A stretch of DNA of 64,000 nucleotides from Herbinix sp. (GTDB taxonomy: Bacteria; Bacillota; Clostridia; Lachnospirales; Lachnospiraceae): the NCBI GenBank assembly GCA_029238935.1, contig JAQZBN010000010.1:95779-159778 (forward strand), in the 5' to 3' direction. This document shows, piece after piece, positions 17,358-25,393 of this stretch (positions are counted from its first letter, which is position 1; each line of letters starts with the position of its first letter). The position numbers were made by a program, and so were the translations under genes. The notes under the pieces were generated by a model. That model worked only from the letters and a program-made list of their open reading frames with translations, did not search any database and was not told the DNA's origin.

Positions 17358-18454
17358 CTTACTCTCCTTCTTCCTAATAGTTTTGCCTTCGCTCGTTTTA
17401 ACCTACGATTAACGATCTTGTCTTTCATTGCTCTCAGTGGAATCCAATCCTCAAAACCGTGGATATGATTTAAAATCCGAAAGAATATAGTAAATAAAAG
17501 CCCCATCGATAACCCTTCTACTGTTATAGCAAAGGCAGGATGTAATCGGTGTAATGTTACAATCCAATTTCTTGGAAGCAATGTCGGATAGTTATACACC
17601 TGTACATAGCCCTGAAATCTTCCTGTTTGACGTTGTGGAGATATGGTAAGTATGACTGATTCTTTTGACCGTGGTCGGATGAATTCCGGTGCATCGTATA
17701 TATCAAGCGGTGCTATCCCAGTAAGAACTGTCCAAACTGGTATCAGACCGTTATTCTTTATTACCATGGTAAGCTTTCCCGGCTTATTTACTTCTATTTG
17801 ATCTCCTAATGTTCCAGGATATTCACTGACGAGATATTTCACTTGTGAGACCCTCGATCCAAGATAAATACTAAGCATTACTAGTAATATAGAGATGATC
17901 ACAACACTCTTATAGATATGACGCAGCCTTAATCTGTTCTTTGTTTTTGGTCTTCTCACGGAACGTCGATTTTCTTTCAATGTTGCTGCAACTCCCAAGA
18001 TCAGGAAAAACCAGGATAAGTATCTGGTGTAACCACGAAAACCTTCTTGAATACCGGAAGATAATTTACCCAGACCAGGGATTATGATAGGTTGTCCATA
18101 AAAGGTAATCACTTTTCCTATCACTCTATTCGTGATTACTTCCGGTTCTCCACTCTCTTGATCCTCATAAGAAGAATTGTCACCTTTTGTGATAAAGCCT
18201 TCCTCACCCACTGCTATAATTCTATGGGTAATATAAGGAGCCTCCAGCACAACCGGGCGGTACATGATGATATCTCCTACCTGATAATTGGAAACATGCC
18301 ATACAATAAAGGCATCATTTACCTTTATTAATGGCTCCATGCTATTCGAATATACATAAGTTAGAACAGGAGCACCATTGGTGTTAGAGCCGAAATTTAA
18401 GATAGCGATAACAATAAAAATACCAATGAATGCTCCATATATTCTTTTCTTCAT
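17354..18454 (-). CDS. ER-type signal peptidase I (SipW-like) with C-terminal extension
   Basis: Membrane serine protease that removes signal peptides. The nucleophile is Ser38 in SNSMEP. His77 in YITHRII stands where most bacterial enzymes have lysine, so this is the ER/SipW type with a Ser-His dyad; the KGDN box is at 90-93. SipW-type enzymes process TasA-like fibre subunits, which fits the preceding gene. At 366 residues it is far longer than SipW (about 190). After about residue 135 there are further membrane segments (about 136-155, 187-206 and 312-330) around an extracytoplasmic Ig-like domain, and a very basic tail (KAKLLGRRRVR). Confidence 0.9.
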   Translation of the reverse strand: MKKRIYGAFIGIFIVIAILNFGSNTNGAPVLTYVYSNSMEPLIKVNDAFIVWHVSNYQVGDIIMYRPVVLEAPYITHRIIAVGEEGFITKGDNSSYEDQESGEPEVITNRVIGKVITFYGQPIIIPGLGKLSSGIQEGFRGYTRYLSWFFLILGVAATLKENRRSVRRPKTKNRLRLRHIYKSVVIISILLVMLSIYLGSRVSQVKYLVSEYPGTLGDQIEVNKPGKLTMVIKNNGLIPVWTVLTGIAPLDIYDAPEFIRPRSKESVILTISPQRQTGRFQGYVQVYNYPTLLPRNWIVTLHRLHPAFAITVEGLSMGLLFTIFFRILNHIHGFEDWIPLRAMKDKIVNRRLKRAKAKLLGRRRVR

Positions 18455-18518
18455 CTCACTTACCTAAATGCTTCAGATTTCATAAAATATAACTTAACAT
18501 AATGACACTTATAGTTCA

Positions 18519-19025
18519 TTATTTTCCTTCGATATGAAGAACTGCGTTCAAGGTAGTTAAAGCATCCTGACCGTTTGTATTCACGGTAAAATAATAATCA
18601 CCTGCTGCACCTACCCCAATAGTTTCGCTGGAATTTCCGGTAGGGCTCATTGTAATACTATTATTGTTACCATCATTTGACATAGTAACCTTGATCGGTA
18701 TATCTGAATTATTTTTAATTTTAATTACTCCGCTGGTTGGTGTGCCGATTGAAAATACTGCATCTGTATTAAAACCGCTGTTTCCATTGTTATTAATTGC
18801 TTCGTTTAGGTGAAGAGTCACTTTGCCATCGGATTCGGTTTTAACTAACCCAGCATATGTTGATGTATTGGATATCTGAATTGCTACGTTTTCATCGGTG
18901 TCCACCAATATCTGTCCGGCAGTTACACTACGGTCAAAGGATAAACTGGACAAGGCTGCGGATCCTATCGCTGCTATACTTAGTGCTGCAAAGAGAAATA
19001 AAGCCCCTACTTTAAATTTTTTCAT
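18519..19025 (-). CDS. TasA/camelysin-like (DUF1102-type) secreted fibre subunit candidate
   Basis: First gene of the five-gene operon: 168 residues with a signal peptide (about 1-27) and a beta-sandwich-like mature part. The segment SFDRSVTAGQILVDTDENVAIQIS matches the SxxRSVxVxVxxD signature I associate with DUF1102/camelysin proteins. The rest is rich in Asn, Ser, Thr and Gly and has no cysteine. Such proteins form extracellular fibres (TasA in Bacillus, bundling pili in archaea) after removal of the signal peptide by a SipW-like peptidase, encoded next here. A GGAGG ribosome site gives the start. The fold assignment is by motif, not by alignment. Confidence 0.75.
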   Translation of the reverse strand: MKKFKVGALFLFAALSIAAIGSAALSSLSFDRSVTAGQILVDTDENVAIQISNTSTYAGLVKTESDGKVTLHLNEAINNNGNSGFNTDAVFSIGTPTSGVIKIKNNSDIPIKVTMSNDGNNNSITMSPTGNSSETIGVGAAGDYYFTVNTNGQDALTTLNAVLHIEGK

Positions 19026-19261
19026 TTACTTTCCTCCATTAGATTATTATTGATAAAATAGCTTGGTTTTATGTGATTCGTTTGATTTTTGTATGTAGCT
19101 TTTGTATAGTATTATCATACGTTATGATCTCCCATAGGAACAATATTAAAATGTTTCCAACCTTACGGTTCATTCCCGATACCCCTTTATTGGTGTCAAA
19201 TCATCCATATGCTGTTTCATTTGTTAAGCTATTATTAACGGGGTAAATATATAACTGCGGT

Positions 19262-19404
19262 GGAGTAGAAACACGAGATCTATTTGATTTGTTAAAGAGA
19301 AGGAATATAAATAGATCAAGGAAATCTTGATAGAAAATCTTTCCCACGAAAGAGTCCACGAAATAATGGAAGCATGGCGCAAAGTCCTAAGTCCATATAT
19401 ATAA
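19262..19404 (+). pseudogene. Possible short coding relic
   Basis: Two short, protein-like reading frames abut out of frame. One (about 19262-19330) reads GVETRDLFDLLKRRN. The other (19315-19404, no ATG at its head) includes ILIENLSHERVHEIMEAW and ends at TAA 19402-19404, right before a perfect terminator. The composition looks like the C-terminus of a helical regulator broken by a frameshift. The region could instead be non-coding, since it also holds several small hairpins (ATCAAG-GAAAT-CTTGAT; TCTTTC-CCAC-GAAAGA). Confidence 0.3.
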
Positions 19405-19444
19405 AAACATCGATAACAACTTTAATATTGTTATCGATGTTTTT
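19403..19444. terminator. Perfect 17-bp bidirectional terminator
   Basis: AAAAACATCGATAACAA and TTGTTATCGATGTTTTT are exact complements around an 8-base loop. It ends the leftward 418-residue gene and would also end any rightward transcript through the relic. The rest of 19026-19531 holds the GGAGG-led promoter region of the fibre operon, with a candidate TTGTTC-N18-TATGAT around 19115-19145. Confidence 0.85.
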
Positions 19445-19531
19445 ATTTTAGTAAATTTTTAACTGTATATATGATGCAAAACCGCTCACTTTTATTTCAT
19501 ACGATTCAACTTATGCAACTCCTACTACTTC

Positions 19532-20788
19532 TTAGAGGTTGACTGTTCGAGCCAAAAACAATTCACGGATCACTTCTTCATCTCCAAAACCAAAAGGACA
19601 GGCATCCGAAGGTCGATTCGCACTATAATACCAACGATATATATCATAAGAGTTCTGGTATTTTGCATAAGCTGTTATGTATTCTTTGGCTGCTATTTCT
19701 TCCAACCATTCCGTTAAAAGCGTATTAGTATCATAGGTACGTTTGATACTCTCCGTCATAATCCGTCTTGAAGGCATCTGCACCCAGCCTTCCGGATAGC
19801 GGCTATTCACCCATTCATCGATATAGCGGAGAAAATTTGCACGGGCTTCATCTCTAAGAAGTGCAAACCAGGTAATTTCATCATATCCCCAGGTAAAATA
19901 ACTACCTTGATTGGGTACCCCACGATTTGGGTTCCTTCCAAAATTATCAAACTCAACGATAAAGGGCATCGCTTCGGCCGACCAACCACTGGGTGATACC
20001 CCCGGTGCACTGCGTGAAAACAGACTATCCAGATACTCTTCCTCACAGACGCATTCCATGGGCTTATCCAATACTTCTTTTAAGCGGATTGGGAACGCAT
20101 TATAATCAAAGAGGCTGATACCATCAACACTGATTCCATGAGTATGGGCATCGCAGAGAACATAATGTCTTCTGGCATGCTTCGCAGCGTACTCACGGAT
20201 CATACCGATGACCTGCTTAAAATAACGGAAACCCTCATCCTCAGCGCCAATCAAATGTACCTGTCCAAAATGAATTCCCTCAAATCCAGCATCAATATAC
20301 GAACAAGCACGGTAATAGATCCAAAGTCGTGATTCCAATTGATTGATATCCTCTACTGAAAAATCTTCTCCCCATTGATTGATATACTTACCATTCTTAA
20401 ATAGCATATTATCATAATTAAAATGACGGTCTACGATTTCCACACCAAAAGCTTCGAATACCCATGTCGGTATCTTAATTGAATTTACAAAGCTTTTCTC
20501 AATACATTCAAATACACAGGCTTGTAGGATAAATTCCGGATCTACTCCATGAGCTCGTGCTGCTCTTTCCCTGGCAATTTGAAAATGTCTTGCATCATCG
20601 GTCTTACTCCATACATAGGACGCTCTACCTATGAACTTCGCACCTTCCTCCTTCAACATTCGTAAATCATCTTCGAATGTTGAGGAAGCCAAGCTGTTAT
20701 CCTCCCCAATTCCACAATGGGTTACTGCTCTAGCGAGATAGTTATTGAGCACCTCTCTTGTAATGTTTCCATCAAAATAAAAATTCAT
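19532..20788 (-). CDS. Conserved-looking protein of unknown function (418 aa)
   Basis: A soluble protein with no signal peptide or membrane segment, rich in Trp, Tyr, Phe, His, Asp and Glu. Segments such as YIDAGFEGIHFGQVHLIGAED, RHYVLCDAHTHGI and MPFIVEFDNFGRNPNRG look like successive beta-alpha units with acidic and His residues at strand ends, as in TIM-barrel glycosidases or related enzymes. I cannot place it in a named family, and the barrel idea is inference. It is monocistronic with its own terminator. Its aromatic, acidic surface suggests carbohydrate chemistry. Confidence 0.8.
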   Translation of the reverse strand: MNFYFDGNITREVLNNYLARAVTHCGIGEDNSLASSTFEDDLRMLKEEGAKFIGRASYVWSKTDDARHFQIARERAARAHGVDPEFILQACVFECIEKSFVNSIKIPTWVFEAFGVEIVDRHFNYDNMLFKNGKYINQWGEDFSVEDINQLESRLWIYYRACSYIDAGFEGIHFGQVHLIGAEDEGFRYFKQVIGMIREYAAKHARRHYVLCDAHTHGISVDGISLFDYNAFPIRLKEVLDKPMECVCEEEYLDSLFSRSAPGVSPSGWSAEAMPFIVEFDNFGRNPNRGVPNQGSYFTWGYDEITWFALLRDEARANFLRYIDEWVNSRYPEGWVQMPSRRIMTESIKRTYDTNTLLTEWLEEIAAKEYITAYAKYQNSYDIYRWYYSANRPSDACPFGFGDEEVIRELFLARTVNL

Positions 20789-21034
20789 ATTCCTCTCCTT
20801 CCTAGATCATAATCAACATTATCATGCACATTAATTCATCCCTTGTTTATCAATCCGAATTCCAAGTATTATTATACCAAATTATTATATCATATTCTAG
20901 TAATATTTATTATTTGATATATCTTTTTTGCTTGATAACTGATAAGCAAAAATAATTCTTATATAACATAATCAACGTCTTAAATGTATCTAGGTTTCGA
21001 ATAATTAATACACCGTTTAGAATGAAATATATAT

Positions 21035-21076
21035 TTTCATCTGAAATATATTTCATCTGAAATGTATTTTCATCTG
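21035..21076. repeat. Short tandem repeat in an AT-rich spacer
   Basis: TTTCATCTG occurs three times (21035-21043, 21051-21059, 21068-21076) with 16-17 base periodicity. The spacer 20789-21095 is otherwise AT-rich and gene-free, carrying the promoter side of the 418-residue gene. Confidence 0.6.
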
Positions 21077-21095
21077 TAAGGTGTTATTAAGATTA

Positions 21096-21290
21096 TTATG
21101 ATTTTAAGGAAAGCCCATGTTTAGTTAGTATTGTTTTTATTATATTGAGTGCTTTTGGTCCGAACCCATGGAGTGCCAGTAATTCCTTTTCCGTAAATTG
21201 TGTCACTTGTTCTAATGTAGTAATCCCAGCTCCCTTTAATGCCCGATGAGCTGGCTGTCCCATTTTTATCGTTGTTATATCAGGTAACAT
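21096..21290 (-). CDS. Small helix-hairpin-helix (RpoA-CTD-like) protein
   Basis: A 64-residue protein that is essentially one helix-hairpin-helix domain of the RNA polymerase alpha C-terminal type: MGQPAHRALKGAGITTLEQV, then FTEKELLALHGFGPKALNII, with the GxGPKAL hairpin. Such single-domain proteins bind DNA, but their role is mostly unknown. I choose ATG 21290 because GGGGG lies about eight bases upstream. The GTG six bases earlier sits too close to that site. Confidence 0.82.
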   Translation of the reverse strand: MLPDITTIKMGQPAHRALKGAGITTLEQVTQFTEKELLALHGFGPKALNIIKTILTKHGLSLKS

Positions 21291-21487
21291 CCGCACTTCC
21301 CCCTATTGATTTATTTAACTTTTTTCATCATATAACATTGAGTAATTCTTGTAAATGAAGGAAGTACGATACACGCTATATTTTAATCCTGCATTTTCGA
21401 AAATTAGTCCATAGTTAAAATAACTTGACATACTGTTGTCAAATTATATCGAGTATACTTATTTTCGAAACGAAAGGAGGAATTCAT

Positions 21488-21994
<507 letters not shown>

Positions 21995-22012
21995 TCGAAA
22001 GGAGAAAGAATT

Positions 22013-22282
22013 ATGAAGTTATATGACTTACCACAAATAATACTTGATTTTATCACAGCTACAAACAAACCGGACCCCATCGCATATGTAGAATGTTTTC
22101 ATGAAGATGCTATTGTTTGGGACGAAGGAGAAAAAAGACAAGGCAAAGCTGCTATTTTGGAGTGGAGCGATAAGCATCAGTTTGCAGTAAATGTTAGGAT
22201 TAAGCCAAAGCAATATAAGATGGATATGAATAAAATTATTGTGACATTCCAATTGGATGGTGATTATGATAAGACCGGGTAA
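22013..22282 (+). pseudogene. Truncated SnoaL/NTF2-like gene
   Basis: An ORF of 89 residues with a GAAAGGAGAAAG ribosome site. It has the first two thirds of a SnoaL-like (NTF2 fold) domain: ILDFITATNKPDPIAYVECF, HEDAIVWDEGEKRQGKAAI, then INVRIKPK-like strands and IVTFQLDGDYDKTG. It then stops abruptly, without the last two strands, exactly where sequence of another family begins. SnoaL proteins commonly sit beside SDR genes. The piece may still be translated, but is unlikely to fold normally. Confidence 0.75.
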
Positions 22283-22433
22283 ATCCAGCTATGATCTTAT
22301 GTTTATAACCATGTTTGCATCTATAGATGACTTAAACGCATACTTGTCGCATCCTGTTCATTCTAAGATTGGACACGAAATCAGTGAAAATATCACAAAT
22401 CAAGCATCTGTATGCGTAGAAAGTAATGATTAA
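22278..22433 (+). pseudogene. C-terminal fragment of a Dabb-domain protein
   Basis: Overlapping the SnoaL stop in another frame, 51 codons read SYDLMFITMFASIDDLNAYLSHP and end at TAA 22431. This matches the C-terminal half of stress-responsive alpha/beta-barrel (Dabb) proteins (YDL..Y..F.s.e.L.aY..HP.H). No start codon or N-terminal half is present. It looks like the far side of a deletion that joined two genes. Confidence 0.7.
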
Positions 22434-22615
22434 TCTTGTATACTTTAGAAGTACAACAAATAGAGGAGTGGTTTCATATCACTCCCCCTCTTATAATGAA
22501 TATTTGTGACAATTCATTATTTTTTTCATAAATCTTTTTATTTAAACAAAAGATACTTCTTAAATGATACTTCTTAAATAACTCTTACCTTAATTAGTCT
22601 CAAGGGTTTTAGCTT

Positions 22616-23185
22616 TTAGCTACCTGATCGATTCAAGGAATGATATGGACAGGTTATGATATGATCATCTACCATTCCAATCGCCTGCATATAGGAATAA
22701 ATAATGACCGGTCCAACAAATTTAAAATTACGCTTCTTTAACTCCTTACTGATTTGTTCTGATAATACCGATTGAGCCGGCATCTCTTCTTGTGATTTTA
22801 ACTGGTTATTCATCGGTGTATTCTCCGAGAAACTCCATAAGAACTTTGAGAAACTACCGAATTCTGATTGGATTTTTAATACTGCTATAGCATTGCTTCT
22901 TACCGCTCTCAGTTTTGCCATATTCTTAATCACATTGAATTGACCTCGGATGATTTCTAACTCTTCATCACTTAAGGAAGCACAATAGTCTATATCAAAA
23001 TTATGAAATGCTTTTCTATACTCATCTCTTTTTGCAAGCACGATACTCCATGATAAACCGGCTTGTGCTCCCTCCAGAATAAGCATTTCAAACATATAAG
23101 TATCATCATGGCTTGGTACACACCACTCCTTATCATGATACTCCTGCATTATCGGATTATTGCCAGGCCATTCACATGCACTCAT
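22616..23185 (-). CDS. tag: DNA-3-methyladenine glycosylase I
   Basis: Base-excision repair enzyme that removes 3-methyladenine from alkylated DNA. From ATG 23185 (189 residues), Cys4 and His17 (in YHDKEW) fall at the positions of the known Tag zinc ligands. The C-terminal HIITC spacing supplies the other His and Cys. LILEGAQAGLSW carries the conserved pocket glutamate. GGAGG lies before this ATG; an upstream TTG would add five residues and spoil the register. Monocistronic. Confidence 0.95.
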   Translation of the reverse strand: MSACEWPGNNPIMQEYHDKEWCVPSHDDTYMFEMLILEGAQAGLSWSIVLAKRDEYRKAFHNFDIDYCASLSDEELEIIRGQFNVIKNMAKLRAVRSNAIAVLKIQSEFGSFSKFLWSFSENTPMNNQLKSQEEMPAQSVLSEQISKELKKRNFKFVGPVIIYSYMQAIGMVDDHIITCPYHSLNRSGS

Positions 23186-23296
23186 TTCTATTTCCTCCAA
23201 TCTGTTTTCTTATTATCCATAGCATCACATGTATCATAGACAACGGTATGTCATATTACATATTACCTGTTTATTGAATATCTTAATTGATTAAAA

Positions 23297-24478
23297 TCAA
23301 TTACAACAGGTACTAAAAACAATATTGCGCAGTTTACGTGTAAGATTTGTAGTTCCCGCATTGGTTTTTTGTATCATAAATAGAAATACCAAATCATCCT
23401 TGGGACAATTACAGAAATAGGCTCCTAACCAGCCATCCCAGCCGTATTCACCAAGACTTGCCAGATCTCCTCCTTTGCTGCAATCCTTAGCAACACGCAT
23501 TAAATTACCATAGCTATATCCGCATAAGGTATGCCAGGATGTAAAGTTCTTTTGTTGTTCCTCCGTTAAGGAGCCTGATGTAAAGTAGTTCACAGTCCTT
23601 GATTTTAATATGCGCACTCCGTTAAAGCTTCCCCCCTGCAACAGCATCCCAGCAAATTTGGAGTAGTCATCTACGGTGGATACCAATCCAGCTCCACCGG
23701 ATTCAAATGCAGGATCTTGGTCCATTCTCTGAATGATTCCAAGATGATTTCCACTATAGCATTTTAAACCACCTTGTCCATCTTCTTCATAGGTTTTTAC
23801 AAGACGGTCTCTTTTTTCTTCCGGCACCCAAAAACCGGTATCTTCCATCCCCAAGGGCTGAAAGATTTCCGTGCTTAGGAATTCTCCAAATCGCATACCA
23901 CTAATCACTTCAACCAAAGCACCAAGTACATCAGCAGAAGTCCCATATTCCCAAGCTGCTCCCGGTTGAAATGCGAGGGTACATTGTCCCAGTTTATTCA
24001 TGGCTTCTACCGTACCCATCGGTGAAGCACTAAAAAGTCTCTGATCTATTTCCTGAAATAAAGCCTCTGTATCTTTTCCTGCTTTACTATTACCCCCATA
24101 TACCAAACCGGAGGTCATTGATAGCAAATCTTTAATCGTCATTTCCCTTTGAACCGGAACCAGGTTATCGCCTTCCTCAACCATCTGATTTTTAAACCCC
24201 GGTAAATACTTACTCACAGGTTCAAACAAATCGATCTCACCACGTTCCATGAGGATCATCACTGCTGCAGCAGTAACAGGCTTACTCATTGAATATAATC
24301 TAAAAATAGAATCTCTTCGTATAGGTCGTTTTTCCTCCTTATCTGCAAATCCAGCTTCCTCATAAAGTAATTCCTCACCACTCTGAATAACTAATAGATT
24401 AGCCCCAGCTATTTCGTTCTTCTTAATACTCTCACTGATTGCCTTTTTAATCTGATTCATTTCTGCTTGCTTAAACAT
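23297..24478 (-). CDS. Serine hydrolase of the beta-lactamase class C/esterase family
   Basis: A cytoplasmic-looking 393-residue serine hydrolase with the class C beta-lactamase fold. The nucleophile motif SxxK is Ser63-Met-Ser-Lys66, and WEYGTSADVLG supplies the YxT/N motif. The C-terminal HLGxxG-like strand is not obvious. There is no signal peptide, which argues for an EstB-type esterase or peptidase rather than a secreted beta-lactamase. ATG 24478 follows GGGGGATAATAGG; a TTG 15 bases upstream is the alternative. The next gene upstream on the strand is an SRPBCC gene. Confidence 0.85.
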   Translation of the reverse strand: MFKQAEMNQIKKAISESIKKNEIAGANLLVIQSGEELLYEEAGFADKEEKRPIRRDSIFRLYSMSKPVTAAAVMILMERGEIDLFEPVSKYLPGFKNQMVEEGDNLVPVQREMTIKDLLSMTSGLVYGGNSKAGKDTEALFQEIDQRLFSASPMGTVEAMNKLGQCTLAFQPGAAWEYGTSADVLGALVEVISGMRFGEFLSTEIFQPLGMEDTGFWVPEEKRDRLVKTYEEDGQGGLKCYSGNHLGIIQRMDQDPAFESGGAGLVSTVDDYSKFAGMLLQGGSFNGVRILKSRTVNYFTSGSLTEEQQKNFTSWHTLCGYSYGNLMRVAKDCSKGGDLASLGEYGWDGWLGAYFCNCPKDDLVFLFMIQKTNAGTTNLTRKLRNIVFSTCCN

Positions 24479-24544
24479 CCTATTATCCCCCAAATATTTT
24501 TTGAATTATTAGAACATATTTTTCTGTATTTTTATATGATATAT

Positions 24545-25033
24545 TTATAGATTGCTATTTGTTATTCTCTCTATCTCTTCTATATATTTTTCATACCATT
24601 TTTTCCATTCAAACTCTCTGTTTCCCAGTGTTCTGTTATCAATTAATGTTTGAATAACATCCAGGCATACGTGCCAGCCTGCAAGGTCCTTGGGTGTATG
24701 GTCTGTAATTTTTTGAAGCTTTTCCTTTAAAAGCAGGAGACATCCTCCTGCTTCGGGGTATAGTTCAAAACGAACACGGTCCTCTCCCCAGTTATATTCT
24801 AATACCGAATTATCTTTTAGTTCATAAATCTCCATCTCTACGAAGGTACCATCCTGCATATCAAACATCACAAATCCACCTTCTCTAAGATTATCAATGG
24901 AAATTTCAGAAAACCATTGTGACAGCTTTTTATTCGTTGTCAACCATGACCAAACTTCTTCTACCGAAGTATTAAAATGTCGTTGAAATTCAACACAATA
25001 ACCATATTCTGTTTTTTCTATATTTGCCAACAT
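24545..25033 (-). CDS. SRPBCC/AHSA1-domain protein
   Basis: A 162-residue START-like protein of the AHSA1 type. It has EFQRHFNTSVEEVWSWLTTN, WFSEISIDNLREGG and VLEYNWGEDRVRFELYP, and a C-terminal helix after GWHVCLDVIQTLI. The fold forms a hydrophobic cavity for an unknown ligand. A GGGAGGATTGGC site precedes the ATG. It lies 66 bases upstream of the serine hydrolase gene in the same direction and may share its transcript. Confidence 0.85.
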   Translation of the reverse strand: MLANIEKTEYGYCVEFQRHFNTSVEEVWSWLTTNKKLSQWFSEISIDNLREGGFVMFDMQDGTFVEMEIYELKDNSVLEYNWGEDRVRFELYPEAGGCLLLLKEKLQKITDHTPKDLAGWHVCLDVIQTLIDNRTLGNREFEWKKWYEKYIEEIERITNSNL

Positions 25034-25254
25034 GCCAATCCTCCCTATTCATACAGCGTGAAAAGATTCATCCTATTTTATCCAATTTAGAAAAGTCTTA
25101 CCAGACTTAACTGATTATAACATAGTTGTCTCATACTTTTCCATTCTTCTTTTTGATAAACTTATCTTCATAGTATTATTATCCATAACTTTCAATTGTA
25201 TAAATTTACTCACATTTCGTAATCAAAACTAGGATCAAATTATTTTACATAAAA

Positions 25255-25350
25255 AACCACCAAATATAGGAGAATGATACAAACTTCCAATGAAGATGAA
25301 AATAATTCATCTATAATAAGGAGTTTTATCATACCTCATATTTGGTGGTC
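25255..25350 (-). terminator. Terminator of the beta-mannosidase gene
   Basis: ACCACCAAATATAGG (from 25257) pairs with CCTCATATTTGGTGGT (ending 25349). A long imperfect middle includes ATGATAC...GTTTTATCAT. The minus strand continues TTTTTTATG. Confidence 0.7.
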
Positions 25351-25393
25351 ATTTGAACCAGACTGTTTTCGTCATGGTATACAAATCCTGAGT

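Noticed and set aside
19360..19400. GGCGCAAAGTCC segment resembling the 3' half of a c-di-GMP-I riboswitch
   Set aside because: The conserved 5' half (GGGCAAACC and GAAA tetraloop receptor context) is missing and no gene follows on the + strand.
22463..22490. GGAGTG...CACTCC hairpin after the Dabb fragment
   Set aside because: Short stem without a convincing U-tract; possibly a decayed terminator.
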